Counted from the stretch's first letter, positions 9,555 to 17,315 are shown. The stretch is 33,478 bases of DNA from Erythrobacteraceae bacterium (GCA_027489095.1 JAIYAL010000026.1:1-33478), one strand, 5' to 3'. Notes: generated by a model from the letters alone, not told the origin. A program made the numbers and translations.

Positions 9555-10310
9555 TCACGCCGCCGCAAGACCGGTCGCCCCGGCTTGTTCGCGCGTCATG
9601 AAGATGGTGTTGTTGGTATCCGTCTTGCCCGCAATCAGGCGCTCACCGACAAGCGCGAAGGGCGTCATTCCGAACTCTGCCAGAAAGGCCACGATTTCGG
9701 GCCGAGCATCCTCCAGCATCACCACCGGCTGGTGGCGCAGCGTGGCGGTCGCGCCGCGCAGCACCGCTAGCTCGTGCCCCTGCACGTCGATCTTGATGAA
9801 ATCGGGTGCCAGCGCAAAATCGTCAAGCCGCGCCACCGCAACAACGTAGGAGGCAACCGACAAAAGCTGCGGATCGAACCCGGCGAGGCGGGTCTCGTTG
9901 AGCCAACCATGGGCCTCATCGTGATTGAGCGAGGCGAGCCCATCATAAACGAAGCTGCGATAACTCGGCACGTGGAGCTGCATCTCTCCTGCATTTTCCG
10001 AGAGCGCACAGTCCTTGATCGTCACGGCCGGGTTGGCCGCGAAACCCGTTTCGAGCCGCCGCGCGAGAACCGGGTTGGGCTCGAAGCTGACGATCCGCGC
10101 GCCCGGCTGGAGGTGCCGGATCGTCTCGATGCTCTGCCCCCAGTTCCCGCCGATATCCAGCGCCAGCGTCACCGGGGGGAGGTGCCTCAGGATGTTGAAA
10201 TCAGGGTCGATCCCCCACCCGAACCAGCGCGTCCCCAGGTTATAGAGGTTGAACTTGAGCGGCCTTATCCACGGCGCCAGCGTCTGGAGGTTGCGCAATT
10301 GGCGGCGCAT
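9555..10310 (-). CDS. FkbM family SAM-dependent methyltransferase
   Basis: A 251-aa class I methyltransferase of the FkbM family, whose members O-methylate sugars and polyketides. The SAM-binding 'LALDIGGNWGQS' is followed by 'IVSFEPNP', and the signature 'FIKIDVQGHELAVLRGA' lies in the C-terminal half. It starts 1 nt after the rfbD stop and is clearly in the rfb operon, between rfbD and rfbB. That position suggests methylation of rhamnose or of a rhamnose-containing glycan, but this is inference. Length is typical for the family. Confidence 0.88.
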   Translation of the reverse strand: MRRQLRNLQTLAPWIRPLKFNLYNLGTRWFGWGIDPDFNILRHLPPVTLALDIGGNWGQSIETIRHLQPGARIVSFEPNPVLARRLETGFAANPAVTIKDCALSENAGEMQLHVPSYRSFVYDGLASLNHDEAHGWLNETRLAGFDPQLLSVASYVVAVARLDDFALAPDFIKIDVQGHELAVLRGATATLRHQPVVMLEDARPEIVAFLAEFGMTPFALVGERLIAGKTDTNNTIFMTREQAGATGLAAA

Positions 10311-10311
10311 C

Positions 10312-11199
10312 TCAGGCTTCCCCTGCGGCTGCGCGACGATGACCGGCGGCCTGCGCTTCCTCTTCGAGCATCAACCGCAGATGGTCACGCCATGCGACCG
10401 GCTGATCGCCGAGCATGGCGCGGGTGGCGCTGCAATCAAGCAGCGAGAAGGCCGGGCGCCGCGCCGGGGTGGGATAATCCGCAGTGGTGATCGGCTTGAT
10501 CGTCGGGATGCGCGTCACGAGGCCTGCCGCATGGGCTTCCTCGGCGATGGCCACGGCGAATTCGTGCCAGCTTGCGCGCCCATCATCGCAGTGGTGGAAG
10601 GTGCCGGTCGCCTGCCGTTCAGCCAGCCCCCAGATGGTGCGTGCCAACCCCGTCGCCCAGGTCGGCGCGCCCACCTGATCGGCGACCACGCCCAGTTCCT
10701 CGCGCTCGTTCATCAGCCGGATCATGGTCCGCACGAAATTCGCCCCGCCCGCTTCATAGACCCACGCGGTGCGCACCAGCAGGTCTTCAGGGCGCAGATG
10801 ATCCTCGCCTTCGGCCTTGGTGCGGCCATAGGCCGACTGGGGGTTGCGCTCGGCTAAGGGCACATAGGGCTGCGCAGAGAGGCCATCGAAGACATAGTCG
10901 GTCGAGACGTGCACCAGCTTGCCGCCCGTCGACGCCATCGCCTCGACCATTGTAGCGACCGCTACGGAGTTGATCGCGCGGGCCAGCGCCTCATCGCTCT
11001 CGGCCTTGTCGACCGCGGTATAGGCAGCGGCGTTGATGATGAGATCGGGCGCCTCGACCACCAGCCGCGCGGTGAGCATCGCGGTATCGGTAAGATCGAC
11101 ATCCTCGACATCAATCGCATTGATATCGGCCCAGGCGGGCGCGGTGCGCTGCAAGGCCCCGCCGAGCTGGCCATTCGCGCCGGTGATCAGCACTCTCAT
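10312..11199 (-). CDS. rfbD: dTDP-4-dehydrorhamnose reductase
   Basis: A 295-aa enzyme that reduces dTDP-4-keto-L-rhamnose to dTDP-L-rhamnose with NAD(P)H, the last step of the pathway. The dinucleotide motif 'TGANGQLG' is at residues 6-13, 'HVSTDYVFDG' near 97-106, and the catalytic Tyr124/Lys128 in 'YGRTK'. Its start overlaps the rfbC stop by 4 nt. Length and motifs match RmlD, and nothing is missing. Confidence 0.97.
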   Translation of the reverse strand: MRVLITGANGQLGGALQRTAPAWADINAIDVEDVDLTDTAMLTARLVVEAPDLIINAAAYTAVDKAESDEALARAINSVAVATMVEAMASTGGKLVHVSTDYVFDGLSAQPYVPLAERNPQSAYGRTKAEGEDHLRPEDLLVRTAWVYEAGGANFVRTMIRLMNEREELGVVADQVGAPTWATGLARTIWGLAERQATGTFHHCDDGRASWHEFAVAIAEEAHAAGLVTRIPTIKPITTADYPTPARRPAFSLLDCSATRAMLGDQPVAWRDHLRLMLEEEAQAAGHRRAAAGEA

Positions 11200-11741
11200 G
11201 CGAATACCTTTGCTTGCGCCAGCGAAGCCCCGCGCGCGTCCTTGTCAGAGATAAGCGGCGCCATGCCGAGATCGGGCCATGCGATCCCCACCATCGGATC
11301 GTCCCACGCCAGCGTATGCTCGCTTTGCGGGGCATAGGGCGCGGTGCATTTGTAGAGGAAGTCGGTATCATCCTCCAGCGTCAGGAAACCATGGGCAAAG
11401 CCTTCGGGCACCCAGAACATCCGCTTGTTCGCGGCGCTCAGCTCCACCCCCACCCACTGGCCAAACGTCGGCGAAGATGCCCGCAGATCGACCGCAACGT
11501 CGAACACCGCGCCGTTCGTCACCCGCACCAGCTTGCCCTGCGGGCCGGGGTTCTGGAAATGGAGGCCGCGCAGCACGCCCTTTTGCGAGCGGCTGTGGTT
11601 GTCCTGCACGAAGGTGAGGTCGAGGCCGGCCGCGGCAAAGCTGCCTGCGTTCCATGTCTCCATGAAGAAGCCGCGTGCATCGCCGAACACGCGCGGTTCG
11701 ATGATCAGCACCCCCGGCAGGGCGGTTTCGATGATATTCAT
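11196..11741 (-). CDS. rfbC: dTDP-4-dehydrorhamnose 3,5-epimerase
   Basis: A 181-aa cupin-fold epimerase that converts dTDP-4-keto-6-deoxyglucose to dTDP-4-keto-L-rhamnose. Catalytic His61 in 'GVLRGLHFQ' and Tyr130 in 'DFLYKCT' are present, as is the family block '[14 protein letters not shown]'. Length is typical for RmlC. The start overlaps the rfbA stop by 4 nt and the stop overlaps the rfbD start by 4 nt, so the three genes are translationally coupled. Confidence 0.97.
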   Translation of the reverse strand: MNIIETALPGVLIIEPRVFGDARGFFMETWNAGSFAAAGLDLTFVQDNHSRSQKGVLRGLHFQNPGPQGKLVRVTNGAVFDVAVDLRASSPTFGQWVGVELSAANKRMFWVPEGFAHGFLTLEDDTDFLYKCTAPYAPQSEHTLAWDDPMVGIAWPDLGMAPLISDKDARGASLAQAKVFA

Positions 11742-12634
11742 GCGATGACCGGCTGTTCGAGCAGCTTGATCAGATATTCGCCGTAGCCCGATTTGCGCAG
11801 CGGCTCGGCGATTTCGCGCAGGCGGTCAGCGGTGATGAAGCCCTGCCGCCAGGCGATCTCCTCGGGGCAGGCGATCTTCAACCCCTGCCGTTCCTCGGTA
11901 ATCCGCACATAGGTCGCCGCATCCAGCAGCGAGGCGTGGGTGCCGGTATCGAGCCACGCAAAGCCGCGCCCCATAATCTCGACCGCCATCGTGCCCGCAT
12001 CAAGGTAAAGGCGGTTGAGATCGGTAATCTCAAGCTCCCCGCGCTTCGAGGGCGCAAGGTCGCGGGCCAGATCGACCACGGTCTCGTCATAGAAATACAG
12101 CCCGGTCACCGCATAGTTCGATTTGGGGACGGCGGGCTTTTCCTCGATCGAGATGGCCTTGCCCGCCGGATCGAACTCGACCACGCCAAAGGCCTGCGGA
12201 TCATTGACGCGGTAGGCGAACACGGTCGCACCGCGCTCGCGCACATTGGCGCTCTGGAGCAGGGCCGGCAGGCCGTGGCCGTAGAAGATGTTGTCACCAA
12301 GGATCAGCGCGCTCGGCCCGCCGCGCACGAAGTCAGCGCCGATGTGGAAGGCCTGGGCGAGGCCTTCGGGCCGGGGCTGGACCTCGTAAGACAGCGAGAC
12401 GCCGAAATCCGATCCGTCGCCGAGCACGCGTTTGAACTGCGCGGCGTCTTCGGGAGTGGTGATGATCAGGATGTCGCGGATCCCCGCCAGCATCAGGGTG
12501 CTGAGCGGGTAATAGATCATCGGCTTGTCGAAGATCGGCATGAGCTGCTTTGATACGCCGCGCGTCAGCGGGTAAAGCCGGGTGCCCGATCCGCCCGCAA
12601 GGATGATGCCGCGCCTGTTGGTGCCTTCTGCCAT
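11738..12634 (-). CDS. rfbA: Glucose-1-phosphate thymidylyltransferase
   Basis: A 298-aa nucleotidyltransferase that makes dTDP-glucose from glucose-1-phosphate and dTTP, the first step of dTDP-L-rhamnose synthesis. The signature '[16 protein letters not shown]' lies at residues 9-24, followed by '[20 protein letters not shown]'. The frame is open for 19 codons upstream, but ATG at 12634 gives the normal N-terminus and has a GAAGCG sequence just before it. It is the first gene of the operon. Its promoter should lie in the A+T-poor stretch just upstream, before the phased repeats and parS, though no clear -35/-10 pair was seen. Confidence 0.97.
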   Translation of the reverse strand: MAEGTNRRGIILAGGSGTRLYPLTRGVSKQLMPIFDKPMIYYPLSTLMLAGIRDILIITTPEDAAQFKRVLGDGSDFGVSLSYEVQPRPEGLAQAFHIGADFVRGGPSALILGDNIFYGHGLPALLQSANVRERGATVFAYRVNDPQAFGVVEFDPAGKAISIEEKPAVPKSNYAVTGLYFYDETVVDLARDLAPSKRGELEITDLNRLYLDAGTMAVEIMGRGFAWLDTGTHASLLDAATYVRITEERQGLKIACPEEIAWRQGFITADRLREIAEPLRKSGYGEYLIKLLEQPVIA

Positions 12635-12786
12635 CGTCGCTTCAAATGCCCCCGCCCATGGAAGTGTGAGCCGGGCGCTGCATTGCAGCACGGCTTGGAC
12701 GGGTCAACGGGAAACTTGGCGGGGCTGGCTGGCGGGAGGCGCGGCGCGGGGAGCCTCCGAATCGGCACGGCCCGGCAGGCCGGATC

Positions 12787-12863
12787 CAGACTCGCTCCAG
12801 ACCCCCTCCCCATCGATGCCAGGCCCCTCCTAGACCCCCTCTAGACCCCCCTTAGACCCTTCC
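12787..12863. repeat. Seven 11-bp tandem units, consensus YAGACCCCCTC
   Basis: Units start at 12787, 12798, 12809, 12820, 12831, 12842 and 12853, with an exact 11-bp step. The first is CAGACTCGCTC, the second CAGACCCCCTC and the fifth TAGACCCCCTC. The third (CCCATCGATGC) is degenerate but keeps the phase. The array ends 16 bp before the parS palindrome. The period is close to one helical turn, so the units would lie on nearly one face of the DNA. Confidence 0.75.
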
Positions 12864-12879
12864 AGCCCCCCGCAACTGA

Positions 12880-12903
12880 CCGATGTTTCACGTGAAACAT
12901 CGG
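12880..12903. other. parS centromere-like site (ParB/Spo0J binding)
   Basis: The core at 12884-12899 reads TGTTTCACGTGAAACA, which is the known chromosomal parS consensus. The palindrome continues perfectly for four more bases each side (12880-12903), giving 24 bp. parS is bound by ParB and organises origin segregation with ParA and SMC. It lies in an intergenic region, as is usual. No parA/parB genes are in the window. The site implies this segment lies in the origin-proximal part of the chromosome, though distance cannot be judged. Confidence 0.88.
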
Positions 12904-13035
12904 CAGGCTGCGGGAATTCGGCGAGTTGTGGCCTGCGAAAGGCGAATGTTTACCAACCGGCGCTAAAACGGTTGCAAGCCTTGCTGCATTGCACTACGCA
13001 TAGGCCCATAGATTTTGAACACGGGGATTAAACCA

Positions 13036-13329
13036 ATGAAGACCCTCTCGCGCATGATGCTCGCCGCAGCGGCCTCCAGCATGGCCGTTCTCCCTGTGGC
13101 AGCCGAAGCCGGTACCCGTACCAGCAGCCAAAACGCGACCTATGCGGTCAGCGCGCCCGGCAAGGGCCGCGACGCGAAGGGCGAAAAGGCTGGTTCTAGT
13201 TTTCTTGTCTGGGGGATCATTGGGTTCACGGCTGCTGGTGTCGCCATTTATGGCGTCGTCAATACGAATCGCGGCCCGTTTACTAATTGCGTCTCCCCGG
13301 GTGCAGGCGGTTGCGTCCGTCCCCGTTGA
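13036..13329 (+). CDS. Small secreted/membrane protein of unknown function
   Basis: A 97-aa protein I do not recognise. It has a signal peptide-like N-terminus (residues 1-25, hydrophobic Leu/Ala core, likely cut after 'AEA'), a Lys/Gly-rich segment 'PGKGRDAKGEKAG' (41-53), one hydrophobic stretch 'SFLVWGIIGFTAAGVAIYGV' (55-74), and a short tail with two cysteines (85 and 93). ATG at 13036 is preceded by GGGG about 10 nt upstream; an earlier in-frame start at 13015 is less likely. It is followed by a strong intrinsic terminator. The next gene is an O-antigen ligase, so a role at the envelope is possible, but this is only context. Confidence 0.6.
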   Translation: MKTLSRMMLAAAASSMAVLPVAAEAGTRTSSQNATYAVSAPGKGRDAKGEKAGSSFLVWGIIGFTAAGVAIYGVVNTNRGPFTNCVSPGAGGCVRPR

Positions 13330-13350
13330 TGCTGAATTGATAGGATCGTG

Positions 13351-13379
13351 GGGTCGGCACCAAGTGCCGGCCCTTTTTT
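13351..13379 (+). terminator. Strong intrinsic (Rho-independent) terminator
   Basis: A 10-bp stem (13351-13360 with 13364-13373, containing one G-T pair) closes a CAA loop and is followed directly by six T. It begins 21 bp after the stop of the small secreted protein gene, so that gene is a single-gene transcript. The ligase gene downstream therefore needs its own promoter or readthrough. Confidence 0.9.
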
Positions 13380-13434
13380 CTTGCCCTTTTCCGAGCGGCC
13401 GCCGACTCCGGCATAGCGATTCTTGAGGCCATCC

Positions 13435-14787
13435 TTGGGAAAACCCAAAGCAGACCGATACGCGTTCGTTCCGATCGCAGTATTATTGCTCGTCGCCTTC
13501 GTCAGCGGTGGGGGCGGGCTCGCTTACGCCCTAGCCAATCTCGCCGTGCAACTGACAGCCGTGGTCGTGCTTGTTGTCCGTTACGGTTCGATGCGGCAAT
13601 TCTGGCGCGATTCGCCGGTGCTGCTGCGGGGCCTGATCGTTCTGACGCTGCTTTTGCCGCTGGTTCAGATCATCCCCCTTCCCGAATACATCTGGAAAAC
13701 GCTGCCCGGCCATGACCTTGCCGCCCGCTCCTTCGAGGTTGCGGGACAAGGCGGGTGGACAGCCTGGAGCGTCTATCCGCAGCGCACCGCCCTTGCGCTG
13801 AGCGCGCTCATCACCCCGCTTGCCGTGGTGTTGGCAGGCTGGACGATCCCCCGCCACCAACTGCTGCTCGCAGGCTGGCTGGTGGTCGGCTTGGGCATCG
13901 TGACGATCCTGATGGGGCTCGGGCAGCTCAAACCGCCGGGCGGCGATTTCACGCTCTACGGAAATTTCTATCAGGAAACAGTGCTCGTCGGCACATTCGC
14001 CAACCGCAATTCGACCGCCTTATGGCTCGGTTTCTGCCTCACGCTTGCCTGCCTGCTGCCCGCCCCCAGACCCCATCCGGCCATGCCTTGGGTGCGGGCC
14101 GCGATTGCCGCGCTGCTGGTGACGGGAATCGTCCTGACCAAATCACGCACCGGCCTTGTGCTGGCTGCCATCCCGCTTGGCCTTGCCGGCCTCAAAGGCT
14201 GGGCATGGCTGCTGGAACGCCGCTCCGCCGCACCCGGAAGTCGGCGCGGGCCCCATCCTATCCTCATCGCCCTGGGCACGATCGCGCTGGGCGCAACCGC
14301 GCTTGGCGGCCTCGCCATCGCTGCGCCGGGCCGGGTTGGCGAAACGCTCGAACGGTTCCAGGCCAAGGACGATCCGCGCCGCTTTATCTGGGACGATGCG
14401 GTCTATGCGGGGCAACGCTATTGGCCCGCAGGCGCCGGCATGGGCACCTTCGAAGAGGTGTTCGAGATAGACGAATCGCTGGAAAATGTGACCCTTCGCC
14501 ACGCTGGGCGCGCGCATAACGACTATCTCGAACTTGCCATGGAGGCGGGGCTTTTCGGGCTCGCGCTGGCGGCCTTCTGGCTTGTGGGCTGCCTCGTGAT
14601 GGCATGGCAGGCACGGCGATCGAAGCTCGCCTGGTCCGGATGGGCGGGGGGCGGCTTCCTGCTCGCCATCGCGCTGCAATCGATCACCGATTACCCGCTG
14701 CGCAACCAGACGATCCTCGCCTTTGCTGGGTTTGCGCTGCTGCTGCTCGCCCGCGCCGCTGCCAACCGCAGGGGGGAGGGGCAATGA
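13435..14787 (+). CDS. O-antigen ligase family protein
   Basis: A 450-aa polytopic membrane protein of the O-antigen ligase (Wzy_C) family. Family marks include 'FANRNSTALWLGF', 'LTKSRTGLVLAAIPL', 'WDDAVYAGQRYWPAGAGMGTF' and 'RAHNDYLELAMEAGLFG', where the His-Asn-Asp-Tyr segment is the usual periplasmic motif. It is a more typical family member than the proteins at 119 and 15527, and is not closely similar to them. No ATG is suitable: TTG at 13435 has GAGG 6 nt upstream and is preferred, with TTG at 13423 (454 aa) as the alternative. Its stop overlaps the following gene by 4 nt. It could ligate glycan to lipid A or polymerise exopolysaccharide. Confidence 0.87.
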   Translation: MGKPKADRYAFVPIAVLLLVAFVSGGGGLAYALANLAVQLTAVVVLVVRYGSMRQFWRDSPVLLRGLIVLTLLLPLVQIIPLPEYIWKTLPGHDLAARSFEVAGQGGWTAWSVYPQRTALALSALITPLAVVLAGWTIPRHQLLLAGWLVVGLGIVTILMGLGQLKPPGGDFTLYGNFYQETVLVGTFANRNSTALWLGFCLTLACLLPAPRPHPAMPWVRAAIAALLVTGIVLTKSRTGLVLAAIPLGLAGLKGWAWLLERRSAAPGSRRGPHPILIALGTIALGATALGGLAIAAPGRVGETLERFQAKDDPRRFIWDDAVYAGQRYWPAGAGMGTFEEVFEIDESLENVTLRHAGRAHNDYLELAMEAGLFGLALAAFWLVGCLVMAWQARRSKLAWSGWAGGGFLLAIALQSITDYPLRNQTILAFAGFALLLLARAAANRRGEGQ

Positions 14788-15557
14788 TCGGACGCATCAT
14801 CTGGACCGCCGCGCTGCTCGGGATCGGCGCTGTGACTGCCGCTCTGCAGCTCGACTTTGAGGCCGGAGGCACGCCAAGCCTCGCACCGATCGTGCCCGCC
14901 CCGCTGCGCAGCTACGCGCAGACGCAGGTTGCCGTGGCCGCTCTCCAGGGGGACGACCCGGCCGCGGGGCTGGCGGCTGCCGAGGCGCTGGTTCGGCGCC
15001 GTCCGATGCCGGCCGAAAATCTCGCCATCCTCGCCGCCGCGCAGGCCAAGGCCGGGGATCTTGAGGCGGCGGGGCTCACAATCCAGATCGCCGGGCAGCG
15101 CGGCTGGCGCGAGCCGCTGGCGCAGGAAGCGGTGCTGCGCCTCGCGTTAGACGCCGGAGACCAGCCCGAAGCCGCGCGCCGCTACGCGGCCTTGTTCCGC
15201 AGCCAAGCCACGCCAGATAGCCTGCTGATTTCCCTTGCGCCCGAGGTTTTTGGCGAGCCGCGCGGGCCCGCGCAGGAAACCTTCGCAACTGTCATCGCCG
15301 CCGCGCCCCGGTGGCAGGAACAGTTCCTCCAGCGCGGCGCGCAGGTGATGCCGCCGCAGGTCTTCGCCGAGATCGCCGCGATGGCGCTTGAACGCCGGGC
15401 CGAGTTCCCTTGCGTGACGCTGACCCGCGCGCTCGAGGCTCTCCGCCAGCGCGATGCGGCGGCGGCGACACGGCTCGCCGGCCCAGCTACGCGCCGCTGC
15501 ACCCCGGTCGATTCCGGGCGAAGCGATCAGGACGCCGCAGGTGCCGCGGCCGGCTGA
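14784..15557 (+). CDS. Membrane-anchored TPR-like protein with altered C-terminus
   Basis: A 257-aa protein beginning with an N-terminal membrane anchor or signal (residues 4-22, 'RIIWTAALLGIGAVTAALQ'). It is followed by Ala-rich helical pairs resembling tetratricopeptide repeats (about residues 45-140), such as 'ENLAILAAAQAKAGDLEAAG'. It starts in an ATGA overlap with the ligase gene and probably assists it in the periplasm. The last 16 or so residues, after 'TRRC', appear foreign: a related tail ending 'RRCP' with a stop is found at 17262-17315, beyond the third ligase-like gene. The 3' end also overlaps the converging gene by 31 bp. The coding frame is otherwise intact. Confidence 0.75.
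   Translation: MIGRIIWTAALLGIGAVTAALQLDFEAGGTPSLAPIVPAPLRSYAQTQVAVAALQGDDPAAGLAAAEALVRRRPMPAENLAILAAAQAKAGDLEAAGLTIQIAGQRGWREPLAQEAVLRLALDAGDQPEAARRYAALFRSQATPDSLLISLAPEVFGEPRGPAQETFATVIAAAPRWQEQFLQRGAQVMPPQVFAEIAAMALERRAEFPCVTLTRALEALRQRDAAAATRLAGPATRRCTPVDSGRSDQDAAGAAAG
15447..15503 (+). repeat. Left copy of a ~52-bp repeat flanking the inserted ligase/flippase segment
   Basis: This stretch matches 17262-17315 apart from a 6-bp insertion and several substitutions. Shared blocks include CAGCGCGATGCGGCGG and CACGGCTCGCCGGCCC. It encodes the end of the TPR-like protein. The right copy preserves a stop codon that this copy lacks. Confidence 0.75.
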
Positions 15558-16942
15558 GCTGCGTCGAGCATCTGCCGCATCTGCATGGTTATCAGCTCTC
15601 GCTGGACCGTTACGCGCTGTTCCGCCCAAGTGACCATCGAGGCGAGAAGAGCGACCATGAACATCAACACCACCACGCCTGAACCGAAGAAGTTCACCGT
15701 CTGGCCGACGATGAGAAAGATGATGATCGCGATGTTCACGCCGAGCATCAAATGCCGGTCCTTGGGCTCCACATAATTCATCACCTGGCCCAGCCTGATC
15801 GCGCCATAGATCATCGCGAACAGCAGCAGGATCGGAACGACCAGCCCATGCCGCATGGCCAGTAGCAGGAAGTGCGCGTCGACGCTGTCTCCGACCATCC
15901 ATTTGGCACGTTCCCATTGCCCATAGCCCAGACCGAACCACGGGTTCTTGGCAATGTTCTGGCTGCCGTACTTCCAGATAGCCATGCGGTACCAAGCGGT
16001 ATCCGGGGTGAGGGTCACGCGCGCGAGCACCAGGATAATCCCGTTCTTTGAAACGATGTGGGCCAGGAAGCCGAGCAGGATCGCCCCAGCCACCACGAGC
16101 CACCACGAGATCTTCGCAAAATAGGGCAGGATGTAGTGGATCGCGATCGCGATGATGACAATGATCAGGGCAAGGAACGCCGCTGAACTCATCGAAAAGA
16201 TCCCGGTTAAAGCGAACAAGATGCCCAGCAGGTAAGGCCATCCGCGCAGGCCGCTGAAATAGTAGAGCGGGAGCAACCCGATCATGATCGTTCCGGCCAG
16301 GATCGGATGGTCGAACGGCCCGTAGGCCCGCAGCATCCCGAGGCGGAGTTCCTCTTTGAAAACCGTCGCCCCCCTCTCCTCGCCAGCCACGTACGCAGTC
16401 ATGTCGCCGAAGATGGAGGCCGCGAAGGGTCGGAACAGCAAGTGGCCGCTGAGGGATTCCACGAAGAGCAGCGTGCCTGCGAACATCACTCCGGGCAGAC
16501 ACAGGATCAGGAACCGGCGCAGATCGTCGGGCGACTTGATGCACGCGCGGGCGACGAAGTAGGACAGCCCAACGTCGATCACGAGGCCGAGTCCGCGCAC
16601 CAAGCCGAACTCGAAGCCATAGACCATGATGAAGGAGAGCACGGTCCAGAACGACATGGCGACGACTGCAATGTCGATCAGGCTTATCCCCCTGGCGTTC
16701 CGGATCGTCATCCACAGCGCCGGGATGGACATCAGCACCGCCGCCAAGCGGTAACCGTTCAGGCGTACGCTGAAGATCTGAAATTCCGCTTCCGGTGGAA
16801 GGAGGAGGAAGGAATAGAAGATCAGCAAGATCGGGATCAGCACCGTGGCGGGCCGATTGTCGACCGGCAGGCGGAGGGCCATGAGCCGAGGCGGAAGCAG
16901 GGGCGAAGGCGCAGCGGGCTGGTTCGATACGGGACGATGCAT
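15527..16942 (-). CDS. O-antigen ligase/polymerase-like membrane protein (copy 2)
   Basis: A 471-aa polytopic membrane protein, paralogous to that at 119-1519 over nearly its whole length (for example 'SIPALWMTI', 'YFVARACI', 'LRAYGPFDHPIL', 'SSAAFLAL', 'GLGYGQWERAKWM'). The two are clearly diverged, so the duplication is old or one was imported. The start could be ATG at 16942 or GTG at 16954; neither has a good ribosome binding site, and ATG gives a length closer to copy 1. It appears intact although its flippase neighbour has decayed. Base composition is a little lower in G+C than the flanking genes. Confidence 0.8.
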   Translation of the reverse strand: MHRPVSNQPAAPSPLLPPRLMALRLPVDNRPATVLIPILLIFYSFLLLPPEAEFQIFSVRLNGYRLAAVLMSIPALWMTIRNARGISLIDIAVVAMSFWTVLSFIMVYGFEFGLVRGLGLVIDVGLSYFVARACIKSPDDLRRFLILCLPGVMFAGTLLFVESLSGHLLFRPFAASIFGDMTAYVAGEERGATVFKEELRLGMLRAYGPFDHPILAGTIMIGLLPLYYFSGLRGWPYLLGILFALTGIFSMSSAAFLALIIVIIAIAIHYILPYFAKISWWLVVAGAILLGFLAHIVSKNGIILVLARVTLTPDTAWYRMAIWKYGSQNIAKNPWFGLGYGQWERAKWMVGDSVDAHFLLLAMRHGLVVPILLLFAMIYGAIRLGQVMNYVEPKDRHLMLGVNIAIIIFLIVGQTVNFFGSGVVVLMFMVALLASMVTWAEQRVTVQRELITMQMRQMLDAAQPAAAPAAS

Positions 16943-17037
16943 CAGGAAATCCACACGCTATGCAGGGCACCGGACGACGCTTGCTCTCGCTGCTCAAGCC
17001 GTTGTTAGGCCAGGCGGCACCCGCGTTCAAGTGCACA

Positions 17038-17241
17038 TCATCCAAGATAAGGCATCCATCGCCCGAGACGCATTTCGACCCATCGGCTCGCCTCGTCTGG
17101 CATCTGGCGCCATGGGACCACCGGCAGCACGAGGGGAGGGAACAACGCCTGGACGATTGCCATCAGGAGCAGGATGGTCCGCAAGGTGAGCTGCTCCGAC
17201 GCGGTGTGGGCAACCACAGCCGCAGCGCCCAGCCGAAATCT
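17038..17241 (-). pseudogene. Decayed flippase (Wzx) remnant
   Basis: On the minus strand this reads 'LGAAAVVAHTASEQLTLRT' and 'MAIVQALFPPL', then jumps to 'WRQMPDEASRWVEMRL'. These match two separate parts of the intact flippase at 1636-3075 ('LGATAVVAYTVPVQITMRS', 'MAIIQALFPRL', and the C-terminal 'LRQMPEEAQHWVKARL'). About 250 N-terminal residues and about 170 internal residues are missing. It lies 96 bp upstream of ligase-like copy 2, the same order as in copy 1, so it is what remains of a second flippase/ligase pair. No functional protein is expected. Confidence 0.85.
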
Positions 17242-17261
17242 GCCGAATTGCGGCCCTTCGT

Positions 17262-17315
17262 CAGCGCGATGCGGCGGCACGGCTCGCCGGCCCCGCGGCG
17301 CGTCGCTGCCCCTAA
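17262..17315 (+). pseudogene. Detached 3' end of a TPR-like gene (right repeat copy)
   Basis: In frame it encodes 'QRDAAARLAGPAARRCP' followed by TAA, matching 'QRDAAAATRLAGPATRRC' near the end of the TPR-like protein at 14784. It has no start or other coding body. Its stop overlaps the stop of the converging 3-hydroxyisobutyrate dehydrogenase gene, suggesting the TPR gene once ended here, tail to tail with that gene. Confidence 0.8.

Larger units (their letters stand above)
12635..13035. other. 401-bp gene-free spacer between rfbA and a small secreted-protein gene
   Basis: The spacer separates two divergent genes. No credible coding frame was found. It contains seven 11-bp phased repeat units (12787-12863), a perfect parS palindrome (12880-12903), and then a more A+T-rich stretch (12940-13035) that should hold the promoter of the gene at 13036. 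A TTGCAA at 12972 with TACGCA 17 bp later is a weak promoter candidate only. Confidence 0.8.

Noticed and set aside
10265..10273. TTATCCACG, one base off a DnaA box, considered because parS suggests nearness to the origin
   Set aside because: Single imperfect site within the FkbM coding sequence; no cluster or A+T-rich unwinding region.
15147..17045. Long minus-strand open frame overlapping the TPR-like and ligase-like genes
   Set aside because: Its product is Arg/Gly-rich with no domain and it overlaps two better supported genes; a product of high G+C.
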